Both the position numbers and the translations under genes were made by a program. The notes under the pieces were generated by a model. The model ran no database searches, was not told the DNA's origin, and saw only the letters and a program-made list of their open reading frames with translations. Below are positions 17,755 through 28,400 of a stretch of DNA of 32,267 bases, in pieces. The first letter of the stretch is position 1, and every line of letters starts with the position of its first letter. The stretch comes from Cellvibrionales bacterium (lineage in GTDB: Bacteria; Pseudomonadota; Gammaproteobacteria; Pseudomonadales; UBA7239). Where the stretch lies: NCBI GenBank assembly GCA_016713115.1, contig JADJPU010000002.1, positions 1 through 32,267 on the forward strand, read 5' to 3'.

Positions 17755-19321
17755 ATGAAATTGCCTCCTGATACGGAAGTATTTATTCCTCTGCGTTAAA
17801 TAGTGAGGTGATTGCATCCAGTGTGGATTTTCAGTCGTTGCCTCGTTTGAAAGTTTTGTTGTTAAAACCCTATCAAAAAATTGTTGGAGCAGTGCAATCT
17901 CCCGCAGATCGGGTATCCTCTATTTAACATCAGCTATTCGCGTTTCAACAGCATGTTGATGGAAATTCTGGATATGAAGTTGAGCAAATGCCAGCATCAG
18001 AGCTGTTGCCTCTGTTGCGAGGGGTTTACCGGATGTGGTGGGTATGTCGGCGTTAAACTTTTGGAAGCACAAAAGTTATCTCATTTCAAAAACTGTAAAA
18101 CAGTTTGATGAATCCATTGTTACGGTGATTGGTGGGCCGTTTTGCTCAACGCGTCTGAAAAGATTTTGCGTGAAGAAGAAAGCATTGATTGGGTTTTGAG
18201 GTCCTGGTTAATGTATTTCCGAAGCGTTGGTGCGCTTAACTCTGAGTCGGGATTTAGAAATTGATTTGCCTGGTTTCTCAAGGCGACTGGCCCAGATGGG
18301 AGATTCGGTGTAGCAAAAAACAAGGATTTTGTTCAAGACTTAGATACTTTGCCCATGCCTTCTTGGGATTTGGTAGATTTTGATCGCTATGCAAAACACC
18401 CTAATCACGCAGCCAACTTGAAAGGTAAGCGGTACTCGCCACTGTTTACTTCAAGAGGGTGTCCTCATCTTTGCACCTATTGTCACGACATCTTTACAAA
18501 AAAGATTTGTTTACATGATTGGCGAGTGATTGCAGATTGAGTATTTATATAACAACTATGGTGTTGATGGAATATCTATAGAGGTGATATTTTTAATCTG
18601 CACAAAGCCTAGGGTGCATGCAATCATGGGGGGAAGTGTGCTAGGCGATGGCCTGGGAAAATGAAATTTGCAGTTCCTAATGGATTGCGCGGCGACATTA
18701 TTGACCAAGAAATTGTGGATGTAATGTGTGAAGCAGGTGCTTATGCAGCTTCAATTGCCATTGAGACGGTAACTCCGCGGTTGCAGCTTTTGGTTGAAAA
18801 GAATCTATGTTGATAAAGCAAACAATGCAATAAAAATGTTTACAGACAAAGGATTGCAAGTAACCGCTGCTTTTATGTTAGGGTTCCAACGGAAAACAAA
18901 GAAGAAATCAAAGCCAGTATTGATTTCGCTTTAAAAGGAAGCGTTTGACCTTGGCTTTTTCTTTACGGTTATTCCACTGCCGGGAACGCCGCTCTTTGAT
19001 TGGCGCTGAGTGAACATGAATCAATAACGAGATGCAGCAAAAGTTGACAGTGGTAGCTAACGAATATACGTATCTTGGTAAGAAAGGGTTTTACGGTATC
19101 AAATTGAGCAACGCTGTCCGCATGGCTAATTGGGTTTTTATCCTAGCCCGCGGCGTGTGCTCAGAATTCTGGCGTTTTGGTCGCTCGAACGACTGTGGCA
19201 GACATTTAAAGTGTTTCTACAAAGTTACGCCGACGCACCGGCAAACGCCGAACTATTCAGATGTGATGTTGAAACAGTAGGGGCATTCAGGGATTCACCA
19301 AACCCCGCAACTGCGCACTGA
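17755..19321 (+). CDS. B12-binding-domain radical SAM enzyme (frameshifted)
   Basis: About 520 residues. After MKLPPDTEVFIP comes a cobalamin-binding Rossmann domain: LKVLLLKPYQ, then ILYLTSAIR, VEILDMKL, PDVVGMSALNF and VTVIGGP. The DxHxxG motif of base-off binders is not visible. The radical SAM domain follows: FTSRGCPHLCTYC is the CxxxCxxC [4Fe-4S] motif, then GVDGISIEDDIFN, VPNGLRGDIID, GAYAASIAIET, GLQVTAAFMLGFPTENKEEI and VIPLPGTPLFDW. This layout belongs to the large B12-dependent class that includes methyltransferases and the HpnR/HpnJ type; the specific reaction cannot be read. The gene is heavily broken by single-base errors. The tail (LERLWQTFKVFLQSY) runs to a stop at 19321 or 19280 depending on frame and overlaps the end of the convergent nnr gene. 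Confidence 0.87.
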
Positions 19322-20756
19322 GATCGCTCGCCAACAAGCCGCGCTCGCTCTTCCTGTTACTTCGGCAGCATCCGCCGCTTCAGCGTGCAGGCAAAAACAA
19401 TTGCGCGGCGATTTCTGGCGCTATGTCTTGCGCGAGCAAGCTGCCGATGATGCCGGCTAGCATCCCCCCATGCCGCCGGAGGACATGCCGGGGTTGCCGC
19501 TGCTGCAAACTCCAATCATGCCGCCCGCTCCGCACACCAGGCTGCCCGCGCCTTTCAACACGACAGTGCCGCCATGGCGGTGTTGCAGGGCGCGCACGGC
19601 CGCGAAACGGTCGCGCTGAACATCGGCGGTGCTGATACCCAGCAGGCGCGCGGCCTCGGCGGGTGAGGGGTCAGCACCTAATCGCTGCGATGGGGTTCGC
19701 GCACCACGCACCTCGGCGGCGCACGCGTGTTGAGTGCGTCGTCAACCAGCACCAGTGGCAGCTCACTCAAGGTGGCCTGCTGCAACATCTGCTCGAACCA
19801 CGCGCTGCGCCCTGGGCAGACCGACAACCAGCACCGTGGGTTTGGCGAGCAGCGGTTCCAGAGCCCGCCCAGAGTTCACTCCTTCGCCATGATCTCCGGT
19901 CGGCGTGCCAACACAGCCGGCACATGTTCAGGTCGCGTGGCGGCGCTAACTAAGCCAGCCGCGGCGCGCAGCCCTTCAGTGGCCGAGCACCGCGCCGCCC
20001 ATGGCTGTCACCCGCCTATCACCATCACATGCCCGAACAGACCTTTGTGTGCCGTGCGTTGGCGCGGCGGCAGTGCGTCCTGGCAGGTGCCGGGTTTGAG
20101 TCGCTCGCAGTGCGTGATCGTCGGCGCGTCTAGCTCCTCCGCACCCAAACCAGCGTATTCAATGAGGCCGGTGAAATCTGGTGCGTCGGCGGTCAATAAA
20201 CCGCGTTTCAGTGCGACAAAAGTGATGGTGACATCCGCGGCCACCGCCACGCCTTCGGCACAGCCGGCGCCGGCGTCGATGCCAGAGGGCAAGTCCAGCG
20301 CCAGCACTGGCAGGCCGCTGTGGTTGATAGCATCAATCGCGGCGGCGTAAGCCGTGGCGTGGTGCGCCGTAGCTGCCGGTGCCGAGTAGAGCATCAACCA
20401 CGATGCCTTTGCTGGGTAAATCCATAGTGTTCTGCCACGGCGGTGAAATCGTCACGCCGTTTTGCGTGGCGTAGGCGTGCGCTTGTAAAGTATCTGGCGA
20501 AAATTTTGCAGCCGCGCCGACCGCAATAATGTGTGCAGAAATATTTTTTCTGGCGAGGCCAAGAGCAAATAACACGTCGCCACCGTTGTTGCCGCTGCCG
20601 CAAAAATGGTGATGCACGCAGGATTGGGCCAGTGCTGAGAGTGTTTCCAATGCTGCGCGCGCGGCTTTTTCATTAGCACGATGCTGCTGATGCCGTTAGC
20701 AATGAGCGTCGCATCCAGTGCGCGCGTTTCTTCAGCGGTGTGCGTGTCAGGAGCAT
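19287..20756 (-). CDS. nnr: Bifunctional NAD(P)H-hydrate epimerase/dehydratase (frameshifted)
   Basis: This enzyme repairs hydrated NADH and NADPH: the N-terminal YjeF_N domain epimerises the R form, and the C-terminal ribokinase-like domain dehydrates the S form with ADP or ATP. N-terminal motifs: HTAEETRALD, HHFCGSGNNGGDG, GIVVDALLGTG and LPVLALDLPSGIDAG, then TITFVALKRGLLT. The C-terminal domain begins KGLFGHVMVIGG and has HRHGGTVVLKGAGSLV and the GNPGM-SGGMGD-LAGIIGSLLAQ signature when errors near 19470 are corrected. It ends LRGLVNP with TGA at 19289-19287. About 490 residues. The likely start is ATG 20756, overlapping the envC end in an A10 run; one base must be added after it to reach the family frame. 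The stretch 19650-20010 is the most damaged. Confidence 0.93.
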
Positions 20757-22110
20757 TTTTTTTTTCAGCCAAGGTAGAGGGTTGATCGGATTGTCGTTTT
20801 TGCGAATTTCAAAATACAAGGCGGATTCTTTTCGCCGCCGCTGTTGCCGGCACGTGCAATGATATCGCCTGGTTGCACCCATTCGCCGGCTTCACGCAAC
20901 AGAGCATCATTATTGTGCGTACAAACTCATATAACCATCGCCGTGATCCAGCACGTTTAACAAGCCCGCCAGCCGCGTAATAAAGTGTCGGCGTACATCC
21001 CGCGCCCGCCGTGAATGGCGTGCACGGGCGTTCCGTTATCCGCCCAGATGCGTAAACCATCCCAAGTCCACGCTGCCTTGGCGATTATCGCCTGAATTGA
21101 TGCAGCAGTTTTCCTGCGTCGGCCACAGCATTTTTCCTTTGCGTTGTGTAAAGATTGCTGGCGCAGGCGTTCGAGATCAACGGCGCTATAGGTGGATGAT
21201 GCATCATCTGTAGATGGTTCAAAGTTGCGGTTTTGTTGCGAAAGTTTCTCTTCCTGTTGCTGTATATTTTCTGCTCCTCACGCAAACGCTGTTCTTCCGC
21301 CCGGCTTTAAGCAAGGGCGCGTTGCTGTTCGATGCGTGCAGTCAATGTTTTGTAATGCTTAACGATCTTGGTTAGAGCTTTCCCAATTCGCCGTGCTTGT
21401 TTTTTAGGTCTTGTTCAGAGTTGGTAATTAAAGGTTTTTCTGGCATCGCGTTCGGCTTGCGATTGCATATTTTCCGTGATGAGGTTTGTTGCAGCACTTG
21501 CAGTTCTTGAATGCTGTTGGCGAGTTCTTTTCTATGACAACGATACGTTGAATAGCATCGAGATACGCCGCCATTTTTGCTGGCGAGCGGCAACCAAGTA
21601 ATTGTTGTATTGGAAGTTGCGGGTGAGGGTGCTGGCGTCGTCCTGTTCCAGCAACAAGCGCAGTTGCGACTGCGCGCCTGCTGTGCAGAGAGCGCGCAGT
21701 GCTGGCCCGTCTGTTCCCGCTGATCAGCGATTAAACTGCCCCACTGCTTTTTCTGCCGCTTGTGCGTTAGCAGCTTTTTGTTTCTCTGCGATTTTGGTGT
21801 TGATCTCTTCGATTTTTTTTCATTTTGCGCCGCAACATCTTTGTCAGACTGGTCCAGCTTGGCCTGCAATTCATTGCGTGTGGTCTGGATGGTTTGAATA
21901 TCCGCTTTTAATTTGTCGATGGATTGCTGCATCTCCGGCGTTTTTTTGTTGAGGAGCGTTTCTGTTTGGCTGCTGGTTCGCCGCGATTGCTTGCGCAGTG
22001 GCGGCTTCGGCGGGTGCTGCCGGTGCTGCGTCGTTAGCAAAAGCACTGCCAGTTAATGTGCCGCTGAGGATAGCAGCCAATAGCGATTGATGGATTTACT
22101 TGTGTTCTTT
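20747..22110 (-). CDS. envC: Murein hydrolase activator EnvC (frameshifted)
   Basis: EnvC is a periplasmic FtsEX-regulated activator of the amidases AmiA/AmiB at the division septum. An N-terminal hydrophobic leader ending GSAFAND is a clear signal peptide. A long coiled coil follows (MQQSIDKLKADIQTIQTTRN, ELQAKLDQSDKDVAAQNEK, then ELANSIQELQVLQQ). The C-terminal LytM domain has VLDHGDGYMSLYAHNNDALL, WVQPGDIIARAGNSGG and ALYFEIRKNDNPINPLPWL, the degenerate, non-catalytic form usual in EnvC. The start codon is not resolved; the leader begins just after the gpmI stop and an ATG may have been lost. If the A10 run at 20756-20765 is really A9, the protein ends KKKCS and overlaps the nnr start. Confidence 0.9.
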
Positions 22111-22134
22111 CTCCGTGCGTAGTGATAAAAAGTT

Positions 22135-23703
22135 TTATTTGTTGTAACAATGAGTGATGAGGTTGCGCCCTTGCATTTCTGCCGGTTGCGGCAAGTTCAA
22201 CAACTTTCCAGCATGCTGGGGCAACATCAGCCAGTGTGCCTGCATCATTGATAGTGACTGTGCGCTGACCGATATACAAAAACGGAACTTGTTCACAAGT
22301 GTGCTGTGTGTGTACTTGCTGCGCTTCGTAATCCTGCATTTGTTCGCAATTGCCGTGATCGGCGGTGATCAAACGTTCACCACCGGCTGCCAGCTACCGC
22401 GTCACTTACTCACACGGCCTACACAAATATCTGAGAACCTCCACCACTTTGCTGCGGCGCTGAAAATGCCGGTGTGCTACCATATCGCCGTTGGCGTAAT
22501 TGCAAATAATCCCATCGAACTGTTGGCTGCTTATCGCCTCCACCAAATTTATCAGTGACTTCAAACGCGCTCATCTCCGGCTGCAAATCGTAAGTGGCAA
22601 CCTTGTTGAATCGACAAGAATGCGTGTTTCGCCTTCGTATTACAAGGCTTCGCGCCCGCCGCTGAAAAAGTGACACTCGCGTATTTTTCGGTTTCCGCAA
22701 TGCGCAATTGCGTTTGCCTAAACTGGCTAAATATTCGCCCAATGAGTTTTTCAGAGTGCTGGATGGTGGATGGAGCGCACAGCGCCGGGAGCTTTATCGT
22801 CGGCGTATTCACTGGTCATCACAAGATTGCCGAGTGTTGGAGTGCGTGCGCGCACAAAACCGTCAAACGCAGGATTGGTAAAGGCGCGCGTGATTTGCCG
22901 AATGCGCGATCGGCGCAGGAGGTCATGAAACAACACCGCGTCGCCATCAGTAGCAATTGCACGGGTGCGCCGATCACCGTCGGCTGCACAAAACTCATCG
23001 TTTTTCATCGCGCGTAAAGCGTTGTGCAAACCTTCTATAGCGGTGGCCGCGTGAAAGTCGGCGCGACCATCCGGTAAGCAGGTTGTAGGCCTTTTCCACG
23101 CGATCCCAACGCTTGTCGTCCGCCCCACCGCGTAATGTAACGCTACTGATTAATGGCGATGCGGCCGGTACGCCGGAAATGCGTCAAATGTGTCTTGCGT
23201 GATGCGCAGTGAATCTTCTACACTGCGCGGCGGTGTGTCGCGGCCATCCAAAAAGCTGCAGGATAAACATTTTCTGCACCGCGCTCCGCGGCGAGTTGCA
23301 GTGCAGCGAGGATGTGATTTTCGTGGCTGTGTACGCCGCCATCCGACAACAAGCCCCAAATATGCACGGCTTTGTTATTGGCGACGGCTTTATCAATGGC
23401 TGCGCAGTAAGCGGGATTTTCAAAAAACGTGCCGTCGGCGATGTCTTTGTCGATGCGCGTCAAGCTGCCACACCACGCGCCCCACCGCCCCCAGTGTCAT
23501 GTGGCCGACTTCGCTGTTGCCGAACTGGCCTTCGGGCAAGCCCACATCCAAACCAGAACCGGACACCAAGCTGTGCGGGTTCTCGTGCCACAGTTGATCC
23601 CACACGGGCGTATGCGCGGCGGCAATGGCGTTGTCTTTAGTCTCCTCGCGGTAGCCGAAGCCGTCGAGTATCAAAGGTACAAGAGGTTTAGGGAAGTCGT
23701 CAT
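22135..23703 (-). CDS. gpmI: 2,3-bisphosphoglycerate-independent phosphoglycerate mutase GpmI (frameshifted)
   Basis: GpmI interconverts 3- and 2-phosphoglycerate with two Mn2+ ions. PLVPLILDGFGYREETKDN starts the alkaline-phosphatase fold. GQFGNSEVGHMTLGA holds the catalytic serine (NSEVGH). DKDIADGTFFENPA, VHIWGLLSDGGVHSHENHI and AALQLAAERGA follow, and TADHGNCEQM with THTCEQVPFLYI-like sequence is the C-terminal metal site. About 523 codons, close to the usual 510-515. The ATG at 23703 gives MTTS then PKPLV if one C is added in the CCC run at about 23692. It ends EMQGRNLITHCYNK with TAA at 22137-22135. gpmI directly followed by envC is conserved in gammaproteobacteria. Many frame breaks. 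Confidence 0.94.
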
Positions 23704-23779
23704 AAAACACAACCAGCAGAAAACGGGGCAGCTATCTTACGGAAGCTATGAGTTTTTTAGAACCTGCATCCCTGTTGTA

Positions 23780-24638
23780 TCAATCGTCATCGCCCCACAT
23801 ATGCCCTAGCCAGAGCCCCATAGCAAACGGAAATACCCAGTGGTTGTTAGTTGAAGAGGCTGATGTAATGTCGCTCACAGCATAGCTGTCAAGAATCGGC
23901 GAAACATAAGGAATGTTTTTTCCAGGGCAGGTGCTGCAGTCGTGCCTCTAAAAATAAGATAAGAGATTTTAAAGGGAAGAGCCACTAACAAAATAAAAAT
24001 GATCCCGGCACCGATAAGCAGAGTTAACGACTACTTTTTTATCCGTGGCGCGCCTGGGAAGGTCACCAACAAATCCAACAAGAAAACGAAAGTAAAGCCA
24101 TCGAGGGTCGCCCCTGTCGACCAACATAAACACAGCAACATATATCACGGCAGACCCAAAGAGAAAAAATTTTTTGCCAGCCAAAACTTTAAGTGGCTTT
24201 CCGAACGCTCTTGGTAAAAATTTCCAAAAGACATACCCAGTATTTGCGTTTTTTGTGTGCGCTGTTCTGATTTTTGTTGTTGTGCGGCATCGTTTTGGCA
24301 TAACTTTGTAGTCAACGTGGTTTTATTTTGTTGCTGACGAACGACAGTGCGTTTAGCAAAAGAAAGGCAAACCAATACACCAAAGAGAATGGCGGCACCC
24401 ACAATGCCTATGCCTATTGCGGTGTTGGCGCGCTGTATCGTTAGGGAAATAACGCGCCGTTTACAAAACGCGCCAAACGCTGCGCCGCTGTTAATGAATA
24501 TCCTAACAGATGAGAAACAAAGAGGTTTCCTCCTTGTTTGTTACGGTGATCTACAACCCCGAGCCCCCCCCACGCTAGCGCCCATGTCACGATCATTGCC
24601 GAATAACAGGATAAAGCAATGGCTATGTCTTCATTCAT
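23780..24638 (-). CDS. Unknown integral membrane protein coupled to the GDT1 gene (frameshifted)
   Basis: I do not recognise this protein. The ATG at 24638 overlaps the GDT1 stop (ATGA), suggesting translational coupling. The first stretch (MNEDIAIALSCYSAMIVTWALAW) is one hydrophobic helix, followed by a charged loop and LTAAQRLARFVNGALF. After frame breaks near 24445 and 24400 a second helix appears (AILFGVLVCLSFA), a Gln/Lys/Thr-rich hydrophilic loop, a third (FFLFGSAVIYVAVFMLVD), a fourth near 24060-23960, and an end with WVFPFAMGLWLGHMWGDDD. About 280 residues in total if it is one gene. The continuity of hydrophobic helices across breaks supports one membrane protein, but two smaller genes cannot be excluded. 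Confidence 0.5.
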
Positions 24639-25305
24639 GGCGATGGCTCAATGGCAGCATAGGTAAGAGCCATGGTACAAACGAAAGGCTCACTGGGTGA
24701 GCCTGCTGTAATAAGCGATTTAAAAACCGAAGCCGGTTCACGCCTAGCAAAGGTCATCACGCCCAGCACGGCGAGCACGCCAGCGGCGATGGAGTGCACC
24801 AGCTTCATCAGGATTTTGTTGGCCAACTTGTCGCCGACAAGCACCACGACTGGCACATCGGCAATCAACAGCGCCCAGCGTGGTGCCTATCCCCACCCCG
24901 CAGCGGTGCGGCGTAGTGCGCGGCCATGGCGATAGTGGCGACACCCCGTTTGTCGCCCATTTCCGCCGAAAAAAAAGTCACCAAGGTGGCGCCGAACACG
25001 CCGAGTTTTTGCGCTATCAGCGATTCTTCTTCTTCAATTTTATTGTCGGGAATCAGCGTCGATTACCGCTTCGCGATAAAGAACAAGCCCAACACCCAGC
25101 GCAGCACTTCCGGAGCTGACTGTTGGTGGTGATCCACGCGCCCAGCGCACCGGCCAATCCGTGGTTGACCAAGGTGGCCAAAAGAATGCCCGGAGGCGAT
25201 GGGCGGCTTTTGAAACGCGCAGCGAGTAGGAAGGCGAGCAACTGGGTTTCATCGCCGGTTTTCAGCGAAGGGCGACCACGCCGGTGGACACAAGTAAGAT
25301 TTAAT
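24635..25305 (-). CDS. GDT1/TMEM165 family transporter, probable Mn2+ exporter (frameshifted)
   Basis: UPF0016/GDT1 proteins have two copies of an E-x-G-D-(K/R)-(T/S) membrane motif and export Mn2+ or Ca2+ in bacteria and the Golgi. The first copy lies in the reconstructed ILLVSTGVVALAEIGDETQL, then LLAFLLAARFK and LVNHGLAGALGAWIT. The second is SAEMGDKTGVATIAMAAHY (after restoring one A and removing one G near 24945), then GALLIADVPVVVLVGDKLA and HSIAAGVLAVLGVMTF. About 220 residues with six to seven helices. The start is probably at 25305, where the codon reads ATT six bases after GGAGGT; a missing base may hide an ATG. It is divergent from narG. Confidence 0.88.
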
Positions 25306-25311
25306 GCGGAT

Positions 25312-25317
25312 ACCTCC
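25312..25317 (-). promoter_or_regulatory. Ribosome-binding site of the GDT1 gene
   Basis: The minus strand reads GGAGGT here, six bases before the ATT at 25305-25303. It fixes the start region of the GDT1 gene, although no standard start codon is present in the sequence as given. Confidence 0.6.
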
Positions 25318-25410
25318 AACAGGGCGCATTGTAAGTTAAGTTGCGAAAAAAGCACACTTCTTCTGAACTCAATGCTTGATGCAATGGGGAGTGGTAGTAT
25401 CTTCGGTATG

Positions 25411-25416
25411 AAGGAG
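25411..25416 (+). promoter_or_regulatory. Ribosome-binding site of narG
   Basis: AAGGAG lies six bases before the ATG at 25423 and decides in favour of that start over the in-frame ATG at 25408, which has no such site. Confidence 0.8.
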
Positions 25417-25422
25417 AACTGG

Positions 25423-28400
25423 ATGAGTTACTTTCTCGACCGCTTGCAATTTTTCGCCGTGTCTCAGAACCTTTTTGCCAATGGGCATGGTGAGGCACTT
25501 TTGGAGAACCGCGATTGGGAAGACAGCTATCGCGCGCGCTTCGCTTCAGTACGACGAGGTCAATGCGCTCAACACACGGCGTGAATTGCACTGGCTCGTG
25601 CAGTTGGAAGATTTATGTGAAGAACGGTCTGAGTGACATGGGAAACGCAGCAGACCGACTACCCTCACCTCCGCCCCGACCTCCCCAATCACGAGCCGCG
25701 CGGCTGCCCGCGCCGAAGCGAGCTACTCGTGGTATTTGTACGAGTGCCAACCGTTTGGAAATACCCCTTAGTACGCGGCGCGCTGTTGCGCTTGTGGCGC
25801 GAGGCGCGCAAAACGCTGAAGCCCTGTGCCGGCGTGGGCGAGGTATTGTTGAAGGCATGACGCGCGCTAAATCCTACAAAAGCAAACGCGGCATGGGTGG
25901 TTTTGCGCGGGTGCAGTGGGAAGAGGGCATTGAAATGATTGCGCCTCAGAATTTGCCATACCATAAAAAATATGGACCGGATCGCGTTATTGGTTTTTCT
26001 CCTATTCCCGCGATGTCGATGGTGTCTTATGCCCATGGTGCTGTTTATCATTATTGGGCGGCGCGTGTTTATCGTTTTACGACTGGTATTGCGATCTGCC
26101 GCCTTCCAGCCCACGGAGATGGGGAGAGCTTAAACCGGTGTGCCGGAATCTGCCGATTGGTACAGCAGTCAGCCCCATCATCGCGTGGGGTTCAAATATG
26201 CCTGAGACGCGCACACCCGACGCACATTTTTTACCGAAGCGCGCGTTACAACGGCACAAAAACGAGTGGCGATTACGCCCGATTATTGCCGAAGTTGCCA
26301 AGCTCACCGATCACTGGCTGCACCCCAAGCAGGGCACGGATGCAGCGCTCGCGTTTGCGTTTGGTCATGTGATTTTGAAAGAGTTTCATGTCGACAAAAC
26401 GGTGGATTATTTTTCAGTCTTTATCGCCAGTACACGGATAATACGCTCTTAGTGCGTTTGGAGCAGCGCGCCGATGGGCGTTTGGTACCAGAGCGTTTTT
26501 GCGTGCCAGTGGTTTATCCGGTTTGGTTGAAAGTAATAGCAGAATGGAAGCTTTGGCGTTTGATGAACACAGTGGGCAGATCCGTGCCGCGCGGCTATCG
26601 GATTTCGTTGGGGCGAAAAAGCCGAATGGAATATTGGAAAAGACAGCGCCGGGAGAGAAACGAAGCTGCGTTTATCACTGCCAGATTTTAACGATGGCGT
26701 GGCGGCGGTTTTAGCTATCCGTATTTTGGCGGTGTCGAACACGCCCATTTTACGGCAACGGAAAATTTCCTGACATTTTGGAACGCAATATTCCCGTTAA
26801 AACAGCTCACGCTGGCCGATGGAAAAAGCAGGCGAGTGGCCCCCAACGGTTTGATTGCTGCTCACCTATTACAGGCGTAGATCGCGCGGTTTTGGCGGCG
26901 GAAATGTTGTTTAAAGGTAGGCAGAGATGTGCCGGGCACGCCGGCGTGGCAGGAAAAAATCACCGGTGTGCCACGCGCGGCTGTGATTGGCGTTGCGCGA
27001 TGAGTTTGCAGAAACCGCCGCCGAAACGCGCGGGCGTAGCATGATTCACTTATTTGGCGCTGGCATGAACCATTGGTTCCACAACGACATGAACTATCGC
27101 GACTGAATCAATATGCTGGTGATGTGTGGCTTTGTAGGGCAAAACCGGTGGCGGTTGAATCCCACTATGTTGGGCGGGAGAAATTGCGCCCGCAAACCAG
27201 TTTAGCTGCCCTTGGCGTTTGGTTTGGATTAGGGCAAACCGCCGCGCCAAATAAGATAGCACTTCGTTTTCTATTTCAATTCCGATCAGTGGCGTTACGA
27301 AAAATTAGCGGTTGGAGAAATGTTGTCGCCACTCGCCGATGCCCCCAAAGTTGGTGGTAGTCAGGCGGATTTGAATTTTACAAGCGATTCGCATGGGTTG
27401 GTTGCCGAGTGCGCCACAGTTGAATCGCAATCCACTGCATATTGCGCAAGCGGCAAGAAAGGCTGGCGTATCGCCGTGATTTGTTAATGCAGCAGATGAA
27501 AACAGGTGGAGTTAGATTTTGCGTTTTCGGACCCAGACGCGCCGGAAAACTTTCCCCGCGCCATGTTTATTGGCACTCTAATTTTGCTCGGTTCATCTGG
27601 CAAGGGCACGAATACATGCTGCGCCATTTGCTCGGCACGCGTCACGGTTTGCAGGAGGCAAGATTTGGGTGAGCGTGGCGCGGTGAAGCCGGAAGAAGTG
27701 CGCTGGCGCGATGAAGCACCAGGAGAAAATTGGATTGATGGTGACGCTGGATTTCCGCATGTGCACCACGGCCTTGTATTCCGACATCGTGTTGCCAAAC
27801 AGACCCTGGTATGAAAAGACAAATCTCAATACCTCAGACATGCACCCATTTATTCATCCACTGTCAAAAGCGGTGGACCTGCGTTAAAGTCGCTTGCAGT
27901 GATTGGGATATTTTTCAAAGGTGTGGCCGCAAAACTGTCAGCGAAATGGCGGACGGTGTGTTGGGTGTAGAAAAGGATGTGGTATTAGTGCAAATCCTTG
28001 CACGACACCCCCAATGCCTGGCTATGCCATTTGGTGTTAGCGATTGAAAAAACGAGTGCGAACCGATACCAGGAAAAACTATGCCGACTATCGTGACCAC
28101 GTTGAGCGCGATTATCCCAATCTGTATAAAAATTACCGCTCTTGGGCCGTTGTTGAACAAACAAGGCAATGGCGGCGACCCGCATGAAGGCTGGAATACA
28201 CTGGGGATGAAGGTGAGAGTCACACAGGCGAACTCAATCTGTCGTGTGTTGGATGAAGGTCAGCGAGTTGCGGTCGTCCGCTACGACGCAGTGCGATTGT
28301 TGCCCGGCAGAAGTCATTTTGCATCTCGCGCCGGAAACCAATGGCCATGTGGCGGTGAAAGCGTGGGAATCTTTAGGTGAATTTACTGGCCGCGATCACC

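Noticed and set aside
25376..25389. Possible FNR box TTGAT-GCAA-TGGGG before narG
   Set aside because: Only the left half matches TTGAT-N4-ATCAA, and its distance to the TAGTAT box does not fit a class II FNR promoter.
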